A DNA stretch of 64,000 bases from Photobacterium arenosum. Its GTDB lineage: Bacteria > Pseudomonadota > Gammaproteobacteria > Enterobacterales > Vibrionaceae. The position numbers and the translations under genes were made by a program. The stretch covers positions 372,001 to 436,000 of the forward strand of contig NZ_JACYTP010000001.1 in the NCBI RefSeq assembly GCF_014841115.1, written 5' to 3'. Below are positions 52,174 through 61,412 of this stretch, one piece after another (the stretch's first letter is position 1; each line of letters starts with the position of its first letter). Below the pieces are notes generated by a model, which saw only the letters and a program-made list of their open reading frames with translations, had not been told where the DNA came from and ran no database searches.

Positions 52174-52282
52174 TCTTGCTCCCGGATGAAAAATGTCACT
52201 CTCAGATGTATTGATTATAGAAGCCACCAAAACGCTATACTCAAAGCAACCGCGATCCCATCAGCTAGCGAGGGTAGATGGC

Positions 52283-52825
52283 ATGAGAGCTTTACTACTG
52301 ATATTTATTCCCAGTGTCCTGATTTTGCTGAGCGGGTGCAGCGCCAAGGTCTCCACTGACTACAATGCCAACGTCGACTTCAGCCAGTACAAAACCTTCC
52401 AGTTTGCTGAACCTGGAAAATCGTCGATTGTCAGTCTTGATAAAGCGCGGCTGGAAGACACTATCAAACGGGAATTAAGATATAAAGGTCTGCAACCGGT
52501 ACTGGAAGCAGAGCCAAAGGCTGATATCACGGTTCACCCCTATATCCGGGAAATGACAGATTTTGACTCTTACGGCACCTCAGTCGGATTCGGAGTTGGT
52601 TACGGTTATAGCAGCATTGCCTATTCAGCCCCTGTCAGATTCCGTGAATACACCTATGGCAAGCTGATCGTTGAATTAATTGATAACAAAACCAATAAAG
52701 TTATCTGGCGTTCTATTTCCCGTCGCCAACTGACAGAAAGCATGACCCCGACAGCCAGAGACAACTTCATACAGGAACAGGTCAGTGAAATGTTCACACA
52801 GTACCCGCCCGGTCAGGGCGGCTGA
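52283..52825 (+). CDS. DUF4136 domain lipoprotein
   Basis: A 180-residue lipoprotein: ALLLIFIPSVLILLSGC is the signal and lipobox (Cys near residue 18). The mature part has DYNANVDFSQYKTFQFAEP at its start and LDKARLEDTIKRELRYKGLQ, the DUF4136 pattern. Outer-membrane lipoprotein by lack of Asp at +2 (SAKVS). GAGGGT precedes ATG. Function not known. Confidence 0.85.
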   Translation: MRALLLIFIPSVLILLSGCSAKVSTDYNANVDFSQYKTFQFAEPGKSSIVSLDKARLEDTIKRELRYKGLQPVLEAEPKADITVHPYIREMTDFDSYGTSVGFGVGYGYSSIAYSAPVRFREYTYGKLIVELIDNKTNKVIWRSISRRQLTESMTPTARDNFIQEQVSEMFTQYPPGQGG

Positions 52826-52856
52826 TATCACCTCAAGCGCCATACCTGAATACAAA

Positions 52857-52890
52857 AAAAAGCGAGAGCCCGGTCAGACTCTCGCTTTTT
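52857..52890. terminator. Bidirectional terminator of DUF4136 and aroG genes
   Basis: AAAAAGCGAGAG and CTCTCGCTTTTT form a 12-base-pair stem with a ten-base loop and A/T tracts on both sides, classic for both directions. It lies 31 bases past one stop and about 40 before the other. Confidence 0.92.
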
Positions 52891-52929
52891 CAATCATCGC
52901 TGGCGCTGAGTGGCCGCGCCGATATCAGA

Positions 52930-53985
52930 TCATGACTTCTGACGACGCTGTTCGACTTTATCTGCCAGCTCACGCAACACGTTTTCAGTGTCTTCCCAAC
53001 CAATACAGGCATCCGTGATGCTCTGGCCGTAAGTAGCAACCTTGCCATCGACAATATCCTGACGACCTTCAACCAGATGACTTTCAATCATCACCCCGAA
53101 GATAGCTTTGTTACCGCTGGCAATCTGCTGACCCACATCTTCAGCAACCAGAACCTGGCGCTTATACTGCTTCAGGCTGTTGGCGTGGCTGAAGTCGATC
53201 ATCACTTTCTGACGATGACCCGCATTTTCGAGTTGATCAACCACAGCATTCACATGCTCCGCGCTATAATTCGGCTCTTTACCGCCACGCAGAATGATAT
53301 GGCAGTCTTCATTACCCGCCGTTGATACAATCGCGGAATGACCGAACTTGGTTACGGAAAGGAAATGGTGTGGCGCACTGGCGGAACCGATAGCATCAGT
53401 GGCAATTTTGATATTGCCGTCTGTACCGTTTTTAAATCCCACCGGACAAGACAAACCAGAGGCCAGTTCACGGTGAACCTGGGACTCAGTGGTACGCGCA
53501 CCGATTGCGCCCCAACTGATGAGATCACCCATGTACTGTGGTGTGATCATGTCCAGGAATTCACCGGCTGTCGGCATGCCCATATCGGTCAAATCCAGCA
53601 GCAGTTTACGACCCATACGCAAGCCGTCATTTAACTGAAAGCTGTCATCCATATACGGGTCGTTAATCAAACCTTTCCAGCCAACTGTAGTACGTGGCTT
53701 TTCAAAGTAGACACGCATAACAATTTCCAGACGATCTTTCAGTTCGTCACGCAATGTTTTCAGGCGGGCTCCATACTCAATAGCCGCTTTCGTATCGTGA
53801 ATGGAGCAAGGGCCAACCACTACCAGCAAGCGATCATCTTCATCATTTAAAATGTTATGAATGGCTTTACGCGCTTCATAGACAGTTTCAGATGCGTTTT
53901 CAGTGGCCGGAAACTTTTCCAGCACGGCTACCGGCGGCAATAATTCTTTAATTTCTTTAATTCTTACGTCGTCTGTTTTGTGCAT
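52930..53985 (-). CDS. aroG: 3-deoxy-7-phosphoheptulonate (DAHP) synthase, AroG type
   Basis: A 351-residue type-I DAHP synthase nearly identical in motif order to E. coli AroG: DDVRIKEIKELLPPVAVLEKFPATE, VVVGPCSIHD, RVYFEKPRTTVGWKGL, AIGARTTESQVHRELASGLS, KNGTDGNIK and ILRGGKEPNYS. It condenses phosphoenolpyruvate and erythrose-4-phosphate at the first step of the aromatic pathway; by resemblance it is the Phe-sensitive form. ATG at 53985 is chosen over a TTG five codons earlier. A TyrR box lies upstream. Confidence 0.96.
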   Translation of the reverse strand: MHKTDDVRIKEIKELLPPVAVLEKFPATENASETVYEARKAIHNILNDEDDRLLVVVGPCSIHDTKAAIEYGARLKTLRDELKDRLEIVMRVYFEKPRTTVGWKGLINDPYMDDSFQLNDGLRMGRKLLLDLTDMGMPTAGEFLDMITPQYMGDLISWGAIGARTTESQVHRELASGLSCPVGFKNGTDGNIKIATDAIGSASAPHHFLSVTKFGHSAIVSTAGNEDCHIILRGGKEPNYSAEHVNAVVDQLENAGHRQKVMIDFSHANSLKQYKRQVLVAEDVGQQIASGNKAIFGVMIESHLVEGRQDIVDGKVATYGQSITDACIGWEDTENVLRELADKVEQRRQKS

Positions 53986-54166
53986 ACTGCTTACTTCCAA
54001 TTACATATCGTGGCCTGATATGGTCAGTACCAGGCCGATCATCTACTCCAACAGGCATTTAACTTATCGCCTTCATCCTGTATGTGCAAACGCTAATTGA
54101 AAATGAATGACAAACGCTATTCTTATACTTTCAGCCTGATTTTCATGCCATTCGCCAACACAGACC

Positions 54167-54184
54167 TGTAAGACGATATTTACA
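54167..54184. promoter_or_regulatory. TyrR box upstream of aroG
   Basis: TGTAAG-ACGATA-TTTACA matches the TyrR consensus TGTAAA-N6-TTTACA in 11 of 12 fixed bases. It is 182 bases upstream of the aroG start codon, in the 273-base gap before cobQ's end. AroG is a TyrR target in E. coli, so repression by tyrosine/phenylalanine is a reasonable inference. Confidence 0.8.
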
Positions 54185-54258
54185 GGCATTTTTCCTGTAT
54201 CACCTTAAAATACTCTGCCTATTAATTATTAGGCAGCAGATTGAGTTACCAGAAAAAA

Positions 54259-55755
54259 TTATACCTTTTGAAACAAATGCTTCCATTCAGGCCAAAGCGC
54301 AGCCAGATCGAGATGCTTTTCGATTTCATCAGCCAGCCGTTCAATGTTTTCCGCTTTGATTTGTTCCATGTCTGGCGTCTGGCAGTCCGATAAACCGGCC
54401 CAGCTCAGAATAGCGCTGCAGGCTGAGGGTTTATCAAACACGCCGTGTAAATAAGTACCGAACACCTGATCATCAACACCGATTGCACCATCAGCAAGAT
54501 TCCCGCTGTCTGTGTGCAAATGAACCGGTGCTGAGTCCAGCGTCACACCCGATGTCACCCCGGCGTGAATTTCGTAACCACTGACCTCAACCGACGGCAT
54601 GCCTGGCAGACGTAATGTGCCCTGAGAGCGTTTAAGCTGCTTTTCGGGCTCCAAAACCGTCGTAATTGGCAAGTAACCTAAACCCGGACTTTGACCCGGT
54701 TCCCCTTCCAGGCCATGCGGATCGGATACCCATTCGCCCAGCATCTGGTAACCGCCGCAAATACCCATGACCTTGCCGCCAAGGCGAAGGTGCCGGGCAA
54801 TCTGCTTATCCCAGCCCTGTTCACGCAGGTAAGCTAAATCGCTGCGCACGCTTTTGCTACCGGGCAGAATAATCAGATCGGCAGCAGGCAATGGCTCCCC
54901 TTTACCTGTCAGGTGAACATTGACCTGAGGATGCATCCGCAATGCATCGAAATCGGTGTGATTACTGATTCGGGTTAATACAGGCACCGCAACCTGCAAG
55001 GGTTTGTCTACTTTTTCCACCTGTTGAACAGAAATCGCATCTTCCGCTTCGAGCATCAGGCCATGCAGATACGGCAATACACCCAGTACAGGTTTGCCTG
55101 TTTTCTGCTCCAGCCAGTCAAGCCCGGATTGCAATAAGGTGATATCGCCGCGAAATCGGTTAATGACAAAGCCTTTTACTCTGGCCTGCTCCGACTCAGA
55201 CAATAAGGCAAGCGTGCCGTACAGATGCGCAAAAACACCGCCGCGATCTATGTCGGCCACAATGATAACCGGCACATCGGCAGGTTCGGCAAAGCCCATA
55301 TTGGCGACATCGTTTTCGCGCAGATTGACTTCAGCCGGACTACCGGCCCCTTCAATCACCACAGTGTCGTAGCGCTGCTGCAGGCGGGCGAAAGATGCCA
55401 GAATTGAAGGCAACACAAATTGCTTGTAACCCTGAAAGCCAATGGCATCCATGTCCTCGACAGCCCTGCCCTGCACGATCACCTGGGCGGCAGTGTCCGT
55501 GTTCGGTTTGAGCAATACCGGGTTCATATCTACTGTTGGCTCAATACCGCAGGCGAAAGCCTGAACTGCCTGAGCGCGACCAATCTCACCGCCATCAGCG
55601 GTAACCGCACTGTTCAGTGCCATGTTTTGCGGTTTGAACGGCGCGACCTGAATGCCTTTTCTTGCCAGCACCCGACACAATCCGGCAACCAGCACACTTT
55701 TTCCTGCATCAGATGTAGTCCCCTGAACCATCAGGGCACGAACTGTTGATTGCAT
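54259..55755 (-). CDS. cobQ: Cobyric acid synthase CobQ/CbiP
   Basis: A 498-residue amidotransferase. N-terminal dethiobiotin-synthetase-like ATPase with [32 protein letters not shown] and [12 protein letters not shown]-terminal class-I glutaminase with the Cys in [10 protein letters not shown] and the His in YLHGVFD. It amidates four side chains of adenosylcobyrinic acid diamide in cobalamin synthesis. No other cob genes and no cobalamin riboswitch (long leader) are seen here, so it is a solitary salvage-or-synthesis gene in this window. The start is ATG at 55755. Confidence 0.95.
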   Translation of the reverse strand: MQSTVRALMVQGTTSDAGKSVLVAGLCRVLARKGIQVAPFKPQNMALNSAVTADGGEIGRAQAVQAFACGIEPTVDMNPVLLKPNTDTAAQVIVQGRAVEDMDAIGFQGYKQFVLPSILASFARLQQRYDTVVIEGAGSPAEVNLRENDVANMGFAEPADVPVIIVADIDRGGVFAHLYGTLALLSESEQARVKGFVINRFRGDITLLQSGLDWLEQKTGKPVLGVLPYLHGLMLEAEDAISVQQVEKVDKPLQVAVPVLTRISNHTDFDALRMHPQVNVHLTGKGEPLPAADLIILPGSKSVRSDLAYLREQGWDKQIARHLRLGGKVMGICGGYQMLGEWVSDPHGLEGEPGQSPGLGYLPITTVLEPEKQLKRSQGTLRLPGMPSVEVSGYEIHAGVTSGVTLDSAPVHLHTDSGNLADGAIGVDDQVFGTYLHGVFDKPSACSAILSWAGLSDCQTPDMEQIKAENIERLADEIEKHLDLAALWPEWKHLFQKV

Positions 55756-55838
55756 GTCTTCTCTCGTTGAATATCAGTGACACTGTAACGAACTATTTTG
55801 GCGTTGTGTCAGATTAAGTCAGAAAGGCAGCTTAATGA

Positions 55839-55873
55839 AAAAAGCAGCCAGTGATGATAACTGACTGCTTTTT
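55839..55873 (-). terminator. Terminator of the symporter-family gene
   Basis: AAAAAGCAG and CTGCTTTTT plus an inner CAGT/ACTG pair form a stem with a seven-base loop and T run, 16 bases past the stop and ahead of cobQ on the minus strand. Confidence 0.8.
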
Positions 55874-55889
55874 ACTCTTCCCTGTCGGT

Positions 55890-56825
55890 TCAGCTTGCTA
55901 ACGGATCCACACTTTGAGCCGGGTTTTTTTTAGACCAGTACGCCGCCAGCATTGAACCTGAAATGTTATGCCAGATTGAAAACAGCGTACCGGGTATCGC
56001 CGCAACCGGGGAAAAGAATTTCATCGCCAGCGCCGTCGCCAGACCGGAATTTTGCAGGCCAACTTCAATGGCAATGGTACGGCAGACTGTCTCATTGAAT
56101 CCCAACAGACGGCAGGAAAAATACCCAGCAGCCAGGCCAATACCATTATGAAGAATAACCGCCAGCGCGATCACCGGCCCGATTTGCGTCAGGCTTTCAG
56201 CATTGAGCGCCACGACAATCGCAATGATAATGACAATGGCAACCACAGACAGCAAAGGCAAAACAGGGGCAAGCCGACGCGTGAAGCCTGCAACAAAATG
56301 ATTAATCAGCACCCCGCCCAGCACAGGTAGCAAGACCATTTTTACCAGACTGGAGAGCATCGCCATCATAGGGACTTCGACACTCAGCCCCGCCAGGGAG
56401 CCGGTCAGCAGCGGTGTCAGAAACACGCCGAGTAAGGTCGACATTGCCGTCATGGTAATGGATAACGCAACATCCCCTTTGGCGAGATAGCAAATCACAT
56501 TAGATGCCGTACCACCGGCAACGCTGCCCACCAACACCATACCAACGGTTTGCTCAGGGTTAAACCCCAATGCCAGACTGAGCACTATGGCCACCAGAGG
56601 CATGACGGTAAACTGTAGCAGTACACCGACACTCACCGCTCGTTTGTTCTGTACTGCCGCCAGAAAATCCGTCATTTTCAGCGTCAGCCCCATTGTTAAC
56701 ATCACAAATGTCAGCAAAGGTACGATAGCGGCTTTCAACTCAACAAAAAAAGCCGGTTGCACATAGGCATAACCGGATAGCAGCACAGCCCACAGCGGAA
56801 AAAGTCTGATCACAATCCCTAGCAT
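55890..56825 (-). CDS. Bile acid:sodium symporter (SBF) family transporter
   Basis: A 311-residue protein with nine or ten membrane helices and the SBF core: VLTMGLTLKMTDF-type LTFVMLTMGLTL, SVAGGTASNVICYLAKGDVALS and IAIEVGLQNSGLATALAMKF. The GGTASN and EVGLQNSGLA motifs bind sodium and substrate in homologues. Could move bile acids, pantothenate or other organic acids. 24 bases separate it from the hydrolase gene upstream on the same strand. Confidence 0.9.
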   Translation of the reverse strand: MLGIVIRLFPLWAVLLSGYAYVQPAFFVELKAAIVPLLTFVMLTMGLTLKMTDFLAAVQNKRAVSVGVLLQFTVMPLVAIVLSLALGFNPEQTVGMVLVGSVAGGTASNVICYLAKGDVALSITMTAMSTLLGVFLTPLLTGSLAGLSVEVPMMAMLSSLVKMVLLPVLGGVLINHFVAGFTRRLAPVLPLLSVVAIVIIIAIVVALNAESLTQIGPVIALAVILHNGIGLAAGYFSCRLLGFNETVCRTIAIEVGLQNSGLATALAMKFFSPVAAIPGTLFSIWHNISGSMLAAYWSKKNPAQSVDPLAS

Positions 56826-56849
56826 CTTATTCCCTCAATTATTCTAATG

Positions 56850-57677
56850 TCATTCCATGGTGTGCCGGAAAAATGGCAGCAAATGGCCTGTGACTTCTTC
56901 CGGTTGCTCCAGGGGTGTTAAATGGCCCGCCTCTGCAATCAGCTCAAGACGGCTTCCTGTCACACCATCCAGCATCAGGTGCGATTCCAGCACAGAACGA
57001 ACTCTGTCTTGCACCCCCACTAGCAGCAGGCATGGGAGAGCAAAGTTTTCTGCATCTTCAAAACTGTCACGGCGACCAAACCACATACGCCCGGCCTGGG
57101 TCAGCGCACTGACCGCACCGCCCTGATATTGCGCTAAACGGGTACGAAACTGCGCAGCCAGTTCAGGCTGACGCCGTTCTGCATTCTGGCCGAACTGCAA
57201 AGGGGTAAAGAAATCGATAAATGCCTGGCTGAAACACTGAGCAGATTCAGCCTCACGTAACAGCGCCTGATATTTCAGGTTAACCACTTCAGGCTCTAAT
57301 CCGGCAAAGCTGTCCAGCAGCGCCAGAGCTTTCACTTTAGCAGGGGCAAGCACACCCAGTTCAATCGCCCAGCTTCCACCCAGCGAATGACCAACAACAC
57401 CCACTTGATCCAGGCCAAGGTGTTCCAGTAATTCATTGATCAAACTGGCATAATCAGCCAGTGTTGCGCTGGCGGACGGCGCGGCATCAGATTCGCCGTG
57501 CCCCCAGAAGTCCGGCACGATACAACGAAAATGCTGACTGAGCGCTGCTGTCTGATGTTGCCACATAGTGCTGTCCCACAGGTAAGCATGGCCCAGAAGG
57601 ATCACCGGACCCTGCCCAATGTCCTGATAACTGATGCTCTTAAATCGATGCCTTTGCTGCGGGGAAATACGGTTCAT
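56850..57677 (-). CDS. Alpha/beta hydrolase (hydrolase_4/esterase) family
   Basis: A 275-residue soluble hydrolase: VILLGHAYLWDSTMW as the oxyanion loop, PDFWGHGESD, nucleophile GHSLGGSWAIE, Asp in LLVGVQDRVR and His in IAEAGHLTPLEQPEEV. Catalytic Ser-Asp-His all present. Likely acts on esters, amides or lactones. It is read with the SBF transporter gene, which may import its substrate; that link is speculative. Confidence 0.87.
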   Translation of the reverse strand: MNRISPQQRHRFKSISYQDIGQGPVILLGHAYLWDSTMWQHQTAALSQHFRCIVPDFWGHGESDAAPSASATLADYASLINELLEHLGLDQVGVVGHSLGGSWAIELGVLAPAKVKALALLDSFAGLEPEVVNLKYQALLREAESAQCFSQAFIDFFTPLQFGQNAERRQPELAAQFRTRLAQYQGGAVSALTQAGRMWFGRRDSFEDAENFALPCLLLVGVQDRVRSVLESHLMLDGVTGSRLELIAEAGHLTPLEQPEEVTGHLLPFFRHTME

Positions 57678-57865
57678 TGTTTCTCCAAGTCTTCTTTTGT
57701 ACTTATACCAACCTACATAAGTCTTTGATCATTCTTGCTGGTTAAAACTGATAACCACTGCGTTATGGATTTTGTCGTTAGAACCGCTCGCGAGCTGCAC
57801 GCCATACCTTGTTCTGAGCGATTTTTCCTGCGCATTGATTGAACACTGACTTATCCAGATTGGTA

Positions 57866-59230
57866 TTAATTCTGCTCTGCCATAGTCGCAGGTGTGAATT
57901 TCGCGACCACTTTATGCATGCCTTGCTGGAAACACAGCCAGGCCATCAATCCGGCGGCAAGATTACCAAACATCGCCCCGATAAACAGGCCTTTTATTCC
58001 GCCAAAGTGCGCGCCCAGCCAGATCAACGGAAGAAAACAGGCAAATAACCTTAAACAGGAAATCACCAATGCCCGCATCGGCATCCCCAGCGCATTACTC
58101 ACCGAAACCATCAGCATACACACCCCAAGCGGGCCAAGGCTGACGGGCACCCAGCGAAGATGAACAGAAAGAAGCTGGCTGACGGATGGATCGCTGCTTA
58201 ACACGGACGGCAGCCATACAGACAACATCAGCAAAATCGCAGCGATCGCAAACTGCCAGACCATGATAAATTTCACCGCCAGCCGGATTAATGCCGTGAT
58301 TGATGCCATGTCTTTTTGTCCCAGACAACGGCCCACCATAGGCGGCATAGACATAGTGAGCGCCAGCACTACCACAATAGAGAAAAATTCCAGTCTGGAT
58401 CCTAACGCCCAGGCAGCGACGGCAGCAGCACCGAAGCCGGCAACCAGTTTTGTTGCCAGCATGGAAGCCAGCGGCGGCATCAGCTGGCTGAGCATGGCGG
58501 GCGCCATAATGTTCAGGAGCTCTTTTATCGATGCCATGACATGCAGGCCCTGCCAGTTCAACGACATCCAATGCCGTTTGATAACAACAGGAAACATCAC
58601 CAGCATGCCGATGGCAAATGCCACTATGGTTGCCATTGCAGCACCGACAAGCCCCAGATCCAGCGTGAAAATAAAGAGCGGATCCAACACCATGTTCAGC
58701 ACGCTGGTTACCACCATCATGATACCGGGTAGCACTGTATTGCCATTGGCCCGGCACAAACTGTAGGCAAAATAGACCATGGCACCCAGCCAGGCACTGC
58801 ACAGCCAGTACGGCCAATAAGCATCAATGAGTGGCCGGACGTTATCCGGCGCGCTCAGCAATGAAAGGATTGGTCCTCTCAATAACCAGATGGCAATCCC
58901 GACAACAACGACTATCAGAGCACCGGTCAGAACAACCAGTCCACCTAACTGCTTGGCACGCCGCTCGTCACCACTGCCGAGCACCCGTGAGATCACCGCC
59001 GTCGTGGCAATACCCAGTCCAACCTGAAGACCGATAATGATCATCTGTATCGGTAGCGTGAAGCCCTGGGCAGCAAGAGGCAACACACCCAATTGTCCGA
59101 TAAAGGCACTGTCGACCAGTTGAAAGCTCATCAACGAAAGTACACCGAACATCATCGGCCAGGTCATAGAAAACAGCTGTCGCGACAGCGAACCTGCATG
59201 GGTGGAATCAGTGGCATTAGATCGGGGCAT
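57866..59230 (-). CDS. MATE family efflux transporter
   Basis: A 454-residue membrane protein with 12 helices: FSMTWPMMFGVLSLMSFQLVDSAFIGQLG, QMIIIGLQVGLGIATTAVISRVLGSGDERR and the second-half repeat beginning near LNIMAPAMLSQLMPPL. The MATE fold exports drugs or metabolites driven by Na+ or H+. Start at 59230 (MPRSN) or the adjacent 59239 TTG; no clear ribosome site. Substrate unknown. Confidence 0.9.
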   Translation of the reverse strand: MPRSNATDSTHAGSLSRQLFSMTWPMMFGVLSLMSFQLVDSAFIGQLGVLPLAAQGFTLPIQMIIIGLQVGLGIATTAVISRVLGSGDERRAKQLGGLVVLTGALIVVVVGIAIWLLRGPILSLLSAPDNVRPLIDAYWPYWLCSAWLGAMVYFAYSLCRANGNTVLPGIMMVVTSVLNMVLDPLFIFTLDLGLVGAAMATIVAFAIGMLVMFPVVIKRHWMSLNWQGLHVMASIKELLNIMAPAMLSQLMPPLASMLATKLVAGFGAAAVAAWALGSRLEFFSIVVVLALTMSMPPMVGRCLGQKDMASITALIRLAVKFIMVWQFAIAAILLMLSVWLPSVLSSDPSVSQLLSVHLRWVPVSLGPLGVCMLMVSVSNALGMPMRALVISCLRLFACFLPLIWLGAHFGGIKGLFIGAMFGNLAAGLMAWLCFQQGMHKVVAKFTPATMAEQN

Positions 59231-59358
59231 AATCAGCAATTCGTCAGAAAAAAGAAAAGTGTAAAGGGCTGGTACGTCAGTACGAAGACAGTGAGTGAAA
59301 GTAGTCGGAAAAATCCCCGCCTATGTGGCAGGGATCAAGCGATGATGAAACTCAGAAA

Positions 59359-59937
59359 TTAGTTAGTTACTAATGTCACCAGATCGGCGGGACGATAATA
59401 CACAGATTTCAGGACTTTCCCTTTGCGTATGACTTTGTCTTCCAACTCAACATCTTTGGCACATTTAGCAATGATGTAATCGCCTTTCTGGTTACCTGTA
59501 ATCTCTACGCCCTGCTTGGCATAAAACGCCTGTGTTTCCGAAAATTCCTGCTCGTTACGGCACACCTTGCTCATATTGCTGGCATGCACTTCGTCCCAGC
59601 AGGGAACGAAATCGATATTGAGTCGTTTGGCAATTTGCAGTAACAGGTCAATCATATAACTGATACCCAAGTTGCCCTGAACCTTGCTGTCACCCAGGTG
59701 CACCAACCGTCCCATCAGCACATAAACAGTGTCGACAATGGCATCGGCCTGCTCAACCAGAGAATCAGCTTCCGCCAGTTCTGTCAGTTCTTCTACTGCC
59801 AGCGAGGTATGTAACTGGTCCATTTGCTCATTCAGCGTCGATGGATTCTCAATGTCCAGATCAAACGTAGTACGAAACTCTCTAATGTCACGATACAAGT
59901 GGTCAAACAATGCCTGATCCAGCACAGTCAGTTTCAT
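59359..59937 (-). CDS. All-alpha NTP pyrophosphohydrolase (MazG/DR2231-like)
   Basis: A 192-residue protein with the MazG-type metal motif across residues ~45-75: SLAVEELTELAEADSLVEQADAIVDTVYVLMG, where EExxE and ExxDxxxD supply metal ligands. It resembles the dUTPase-like DR2231 family; the C-terminal half has HASNMSKVCRNE. Such enzymes remove non-canonical or surplus dNTPs. Activity and substrate are inferred. Confidence 0.78.
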   Translation of the reverse strand: MKLTVLDQALFDHLYRDIREFRTTFDLDIENPSTLNEQMDQLHTSLAVEELTELAEADSLVEQADAIVDTVYVLMGRLVHLGDSKVQGNLGISYMIDLLLQIAKRLNIDFVPCWDEVHASNMSKVCRNEQEFSETQAFYAKQGVEITGNQKGDYIIAKCAKDVELEDKVIRKGKVLKSVYYRPADLVTLVTN

Positions 59938-60247
59938 ACTAAATTCCTCATCAATCTATCGTCATCGTGCGAAGCGGAAAGTCGCTGCATCCCTCAGTTA
60001 TTAAGGTGGCGGCATCAGCTACACGGTTAAAAGTCGGCGAATGGTAACACACTCATTCCGAGCTTTCATTTTTCTTCTCCGAACACAAAAGCAAGATTTC
60101 ACCTTCATTTGACTGACATTTAGGCAATATTCAACTTATGCATTACACCCTGCCGCATATGCAATAGTGATTTGTGACGTAAATCACTGAATTGATTAAC
60201 TTGTCGAATACAATACGCCCACGATTTCATAGAAAAAAAGCACGATT
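59938..60247. promoter_or_regulatory. Divergent promoter region with a CRP-like site
   Basis: 310 bases between divergent genes. TGTGACGTAAATCACT (60173-60188) fits the CRP consensus TGTGA-N6-TCACA with one mismatch, 60 bases upstream of the small zinc-ribbon gene. The same core is close to an FNR site (GTGAC-GTAA-ATCAC), so either regulator could bind. No gene was seen. Confidence 0.6.
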
Positions 60248-60412
60248 ATGTGTCCACATTGCAAAAGCAAGAGTGTTCCTCTGCGTATTCGCCGAACGAT
60301 GTTAGATAAAATCATTAACAAAAATAGTCATAAGTTCCAGTGCAGCCGTTGCAGCAAACACTATTTCATCAAACTCGGCAGCTATGTGGGGGCAGCGACA
60401 ACGAATCGCTGA
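60248..60412 (+). CDS. Small zinc-ribbon protein, 54 residues
   Basis: Starts MCPHCKSKSVPLRIRR and carries two CxxC pairs, CPHC (2-5) and CSRC (32-35), a complete zinc ribbon, with basic residues between. It is below common length cut-offs, so likely to be missed in annotation. No strong ribosome site, but a CRP-like box lies upstream. It could be a nucleic-acid-binding or regulatory small protein. It precedes ugpQ by 100 bases. Confidence 0.65.
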   Translation: MCPHCKSKSVPLRIRRTMLDKIINKNSHKFQCSRCSKHYFIKLGSYVGAATTNR

Positions 60413-60512
60413 ACAATACCTGGACGTTTACCGTCATTGAACTGTTATAATCCTGAGGCATATCAGATACAGTCGTTACCTGTCTCATTTTTCTTGATGG
60501 TACTGATCACAC

Positions 60513-61232
60513 ATGATTTCCGGACATCGCGGAGCCGCTGCACTGGCTCCTGAAAACACCCTGGCAGGCTTGCAGGAAGCCGCTAAACATCAGATTCAGT
60601 GGGTTGAAATGGATACCCAACTCTGTGCGGATTTTATCCCGGTAATATTTCACGACAAAAAAGTGAACCGCTGCACCAACGGACGGGGTTATGTACGTGA
60701 ACTGAATCTGGCTGAATTGAAAGCACTTGACGCCGGTAGCTGGTTTAGCACCAACTTTACCAATGAACGCATTCTGACGCTGGAAGAAGCACTCACTGCC
60801 TGCCGTGCATACCAACTTAAGCTCAATCTGGAAATCAAGATTCATGATGAAGCAGACACCGAGCAACTGATCAGTAAGGTTGCAGACACCATTGCGGCCA
60901 ATGGTTTCCCTGCGGAATCGCTGATATTGTCGAGCTTTTCCGTTAACGCTGTCGCCTGTTGCCAGCAGGTGATGCCTCATATCCGCCGAGGGTTGATCTG
61001 CGACAGCGTGCCGGAAGATCTGATGGGATTGTCAGAGAAACTTGAACTGTTCAGTGTCCATATGGACTATCGGTTACTGAACGAAACACTGGCGAGCACG
61101 ATCAAACAGGCCGGGTTGGATCTTCATATCTGGACCATGAATAAACCGGAACTGGTTGCACAATTTTACCAGTGGGGCGTCGATATCATTATTACTGACA
61201 ACCCGCCACTTCTGCTCTCTCCTCTTTCCTGA
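60513..61232 (+). CDS. ugpQ: Cytoplasmic glycerophosphodiester phosphodiesterase
   Basis: A 239-residue TIM-barrel GDPD: GHRGAAALAPENTLAG near the start (His-Arg and Glu metal ligands), WVEMDTQLC, IFHDKKVNRCTNG and LNLEIKIH. It cleaves glycerophosphodiesters to sn-glycerol-3-phosphate and alcohol. UgpQ-type by length and lack of signal. The ugp transporter genes are not beside it. The stop codon lies in a perfect hairpin. Confidence 0.92.
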   Translation: MISGHRGAAALAPENTLAGLQEAAKHQIQWVEMDTQLCADFIPVIFHDKKVNRCTNGRGYVRELNLAELKALDAGSWFSTNFTNERILTLEEALTACRAYQLKLNLEIKIHDEADTEQLISKVADTIAANGFPAESLILSSFSVNAVACCQQVMPHIRRGLICDSVPEDLMGLSEKLELFSVHMDYRLLNETLASTIKQAGLDLHIWTMNKPELVAQFYQWGVDIIITDNPPLLLSPLS

Positions 61233-61254
61233 AATAAGCCGGGCTTATTTCAGG
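61228..61254 (+). terminator. Hairpin covering the ugpQ stop codon
   Basis: CCTGAAATAAGCC and GGCTTATTTCAGG pair perfectly around a single G. The TGA of ugpQ is in the left arm. A compact 3' stem; the next gene has its own promoter, so it may end or insulate the transcript. Confidence 0.65.
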
Positions 61255-61304
61255 CCGGATATCCGCCTTTATTGCGTAATTTTTCAGCTAAAGCTCAAAT
61301 CATC

Positions 61305-61334
61305 TGCCACAGGCTATGATTATTGCTCTATAAT
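61305..61334 (+). promoter_or_regulatory. Candidate promoter of the DEAD-box helicase gene
   Basis: A perfect -10 box TATAAT (61329-61334) is seen; the matching -35 (TGCCAC, 61305-61310, 18-base gap) is poor. Transcription would start near 61341, giving a leader of about 70 bases that includes a long hairpin. Confidence 0.5.
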
Positions 61335-61352
61335 CCGTGGTTTTGGTCAGTC

Positions 61353-61392
61353 ATACCAAACGGAATCCTCAGCTTAGCGTTTCGTTCGGTAT
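61353..61392 (+). promoter_or_regulatory. Leader hairpin of the DEAD-box helicase mRNA
   Basis: ATACCAAACGGAA (61353-61365) pairs with TTTCGTTCGGTAT (61380-61392) with one mismatch and one wobble, loop of 14 bases. It lies about 20 bases before the start codon. It could shape translation or temperature response; role is unproven. Confidence 0.45.
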
Positions 61393-61412
61393 ACCGTCTG
61401 TAGGAATGTAAC

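Noticed and set aside
55756..55889. Cobalamin riboswitch before cobQ
   Set aside because: The leader is far too short and is occupied by the upstream gene's terminator.
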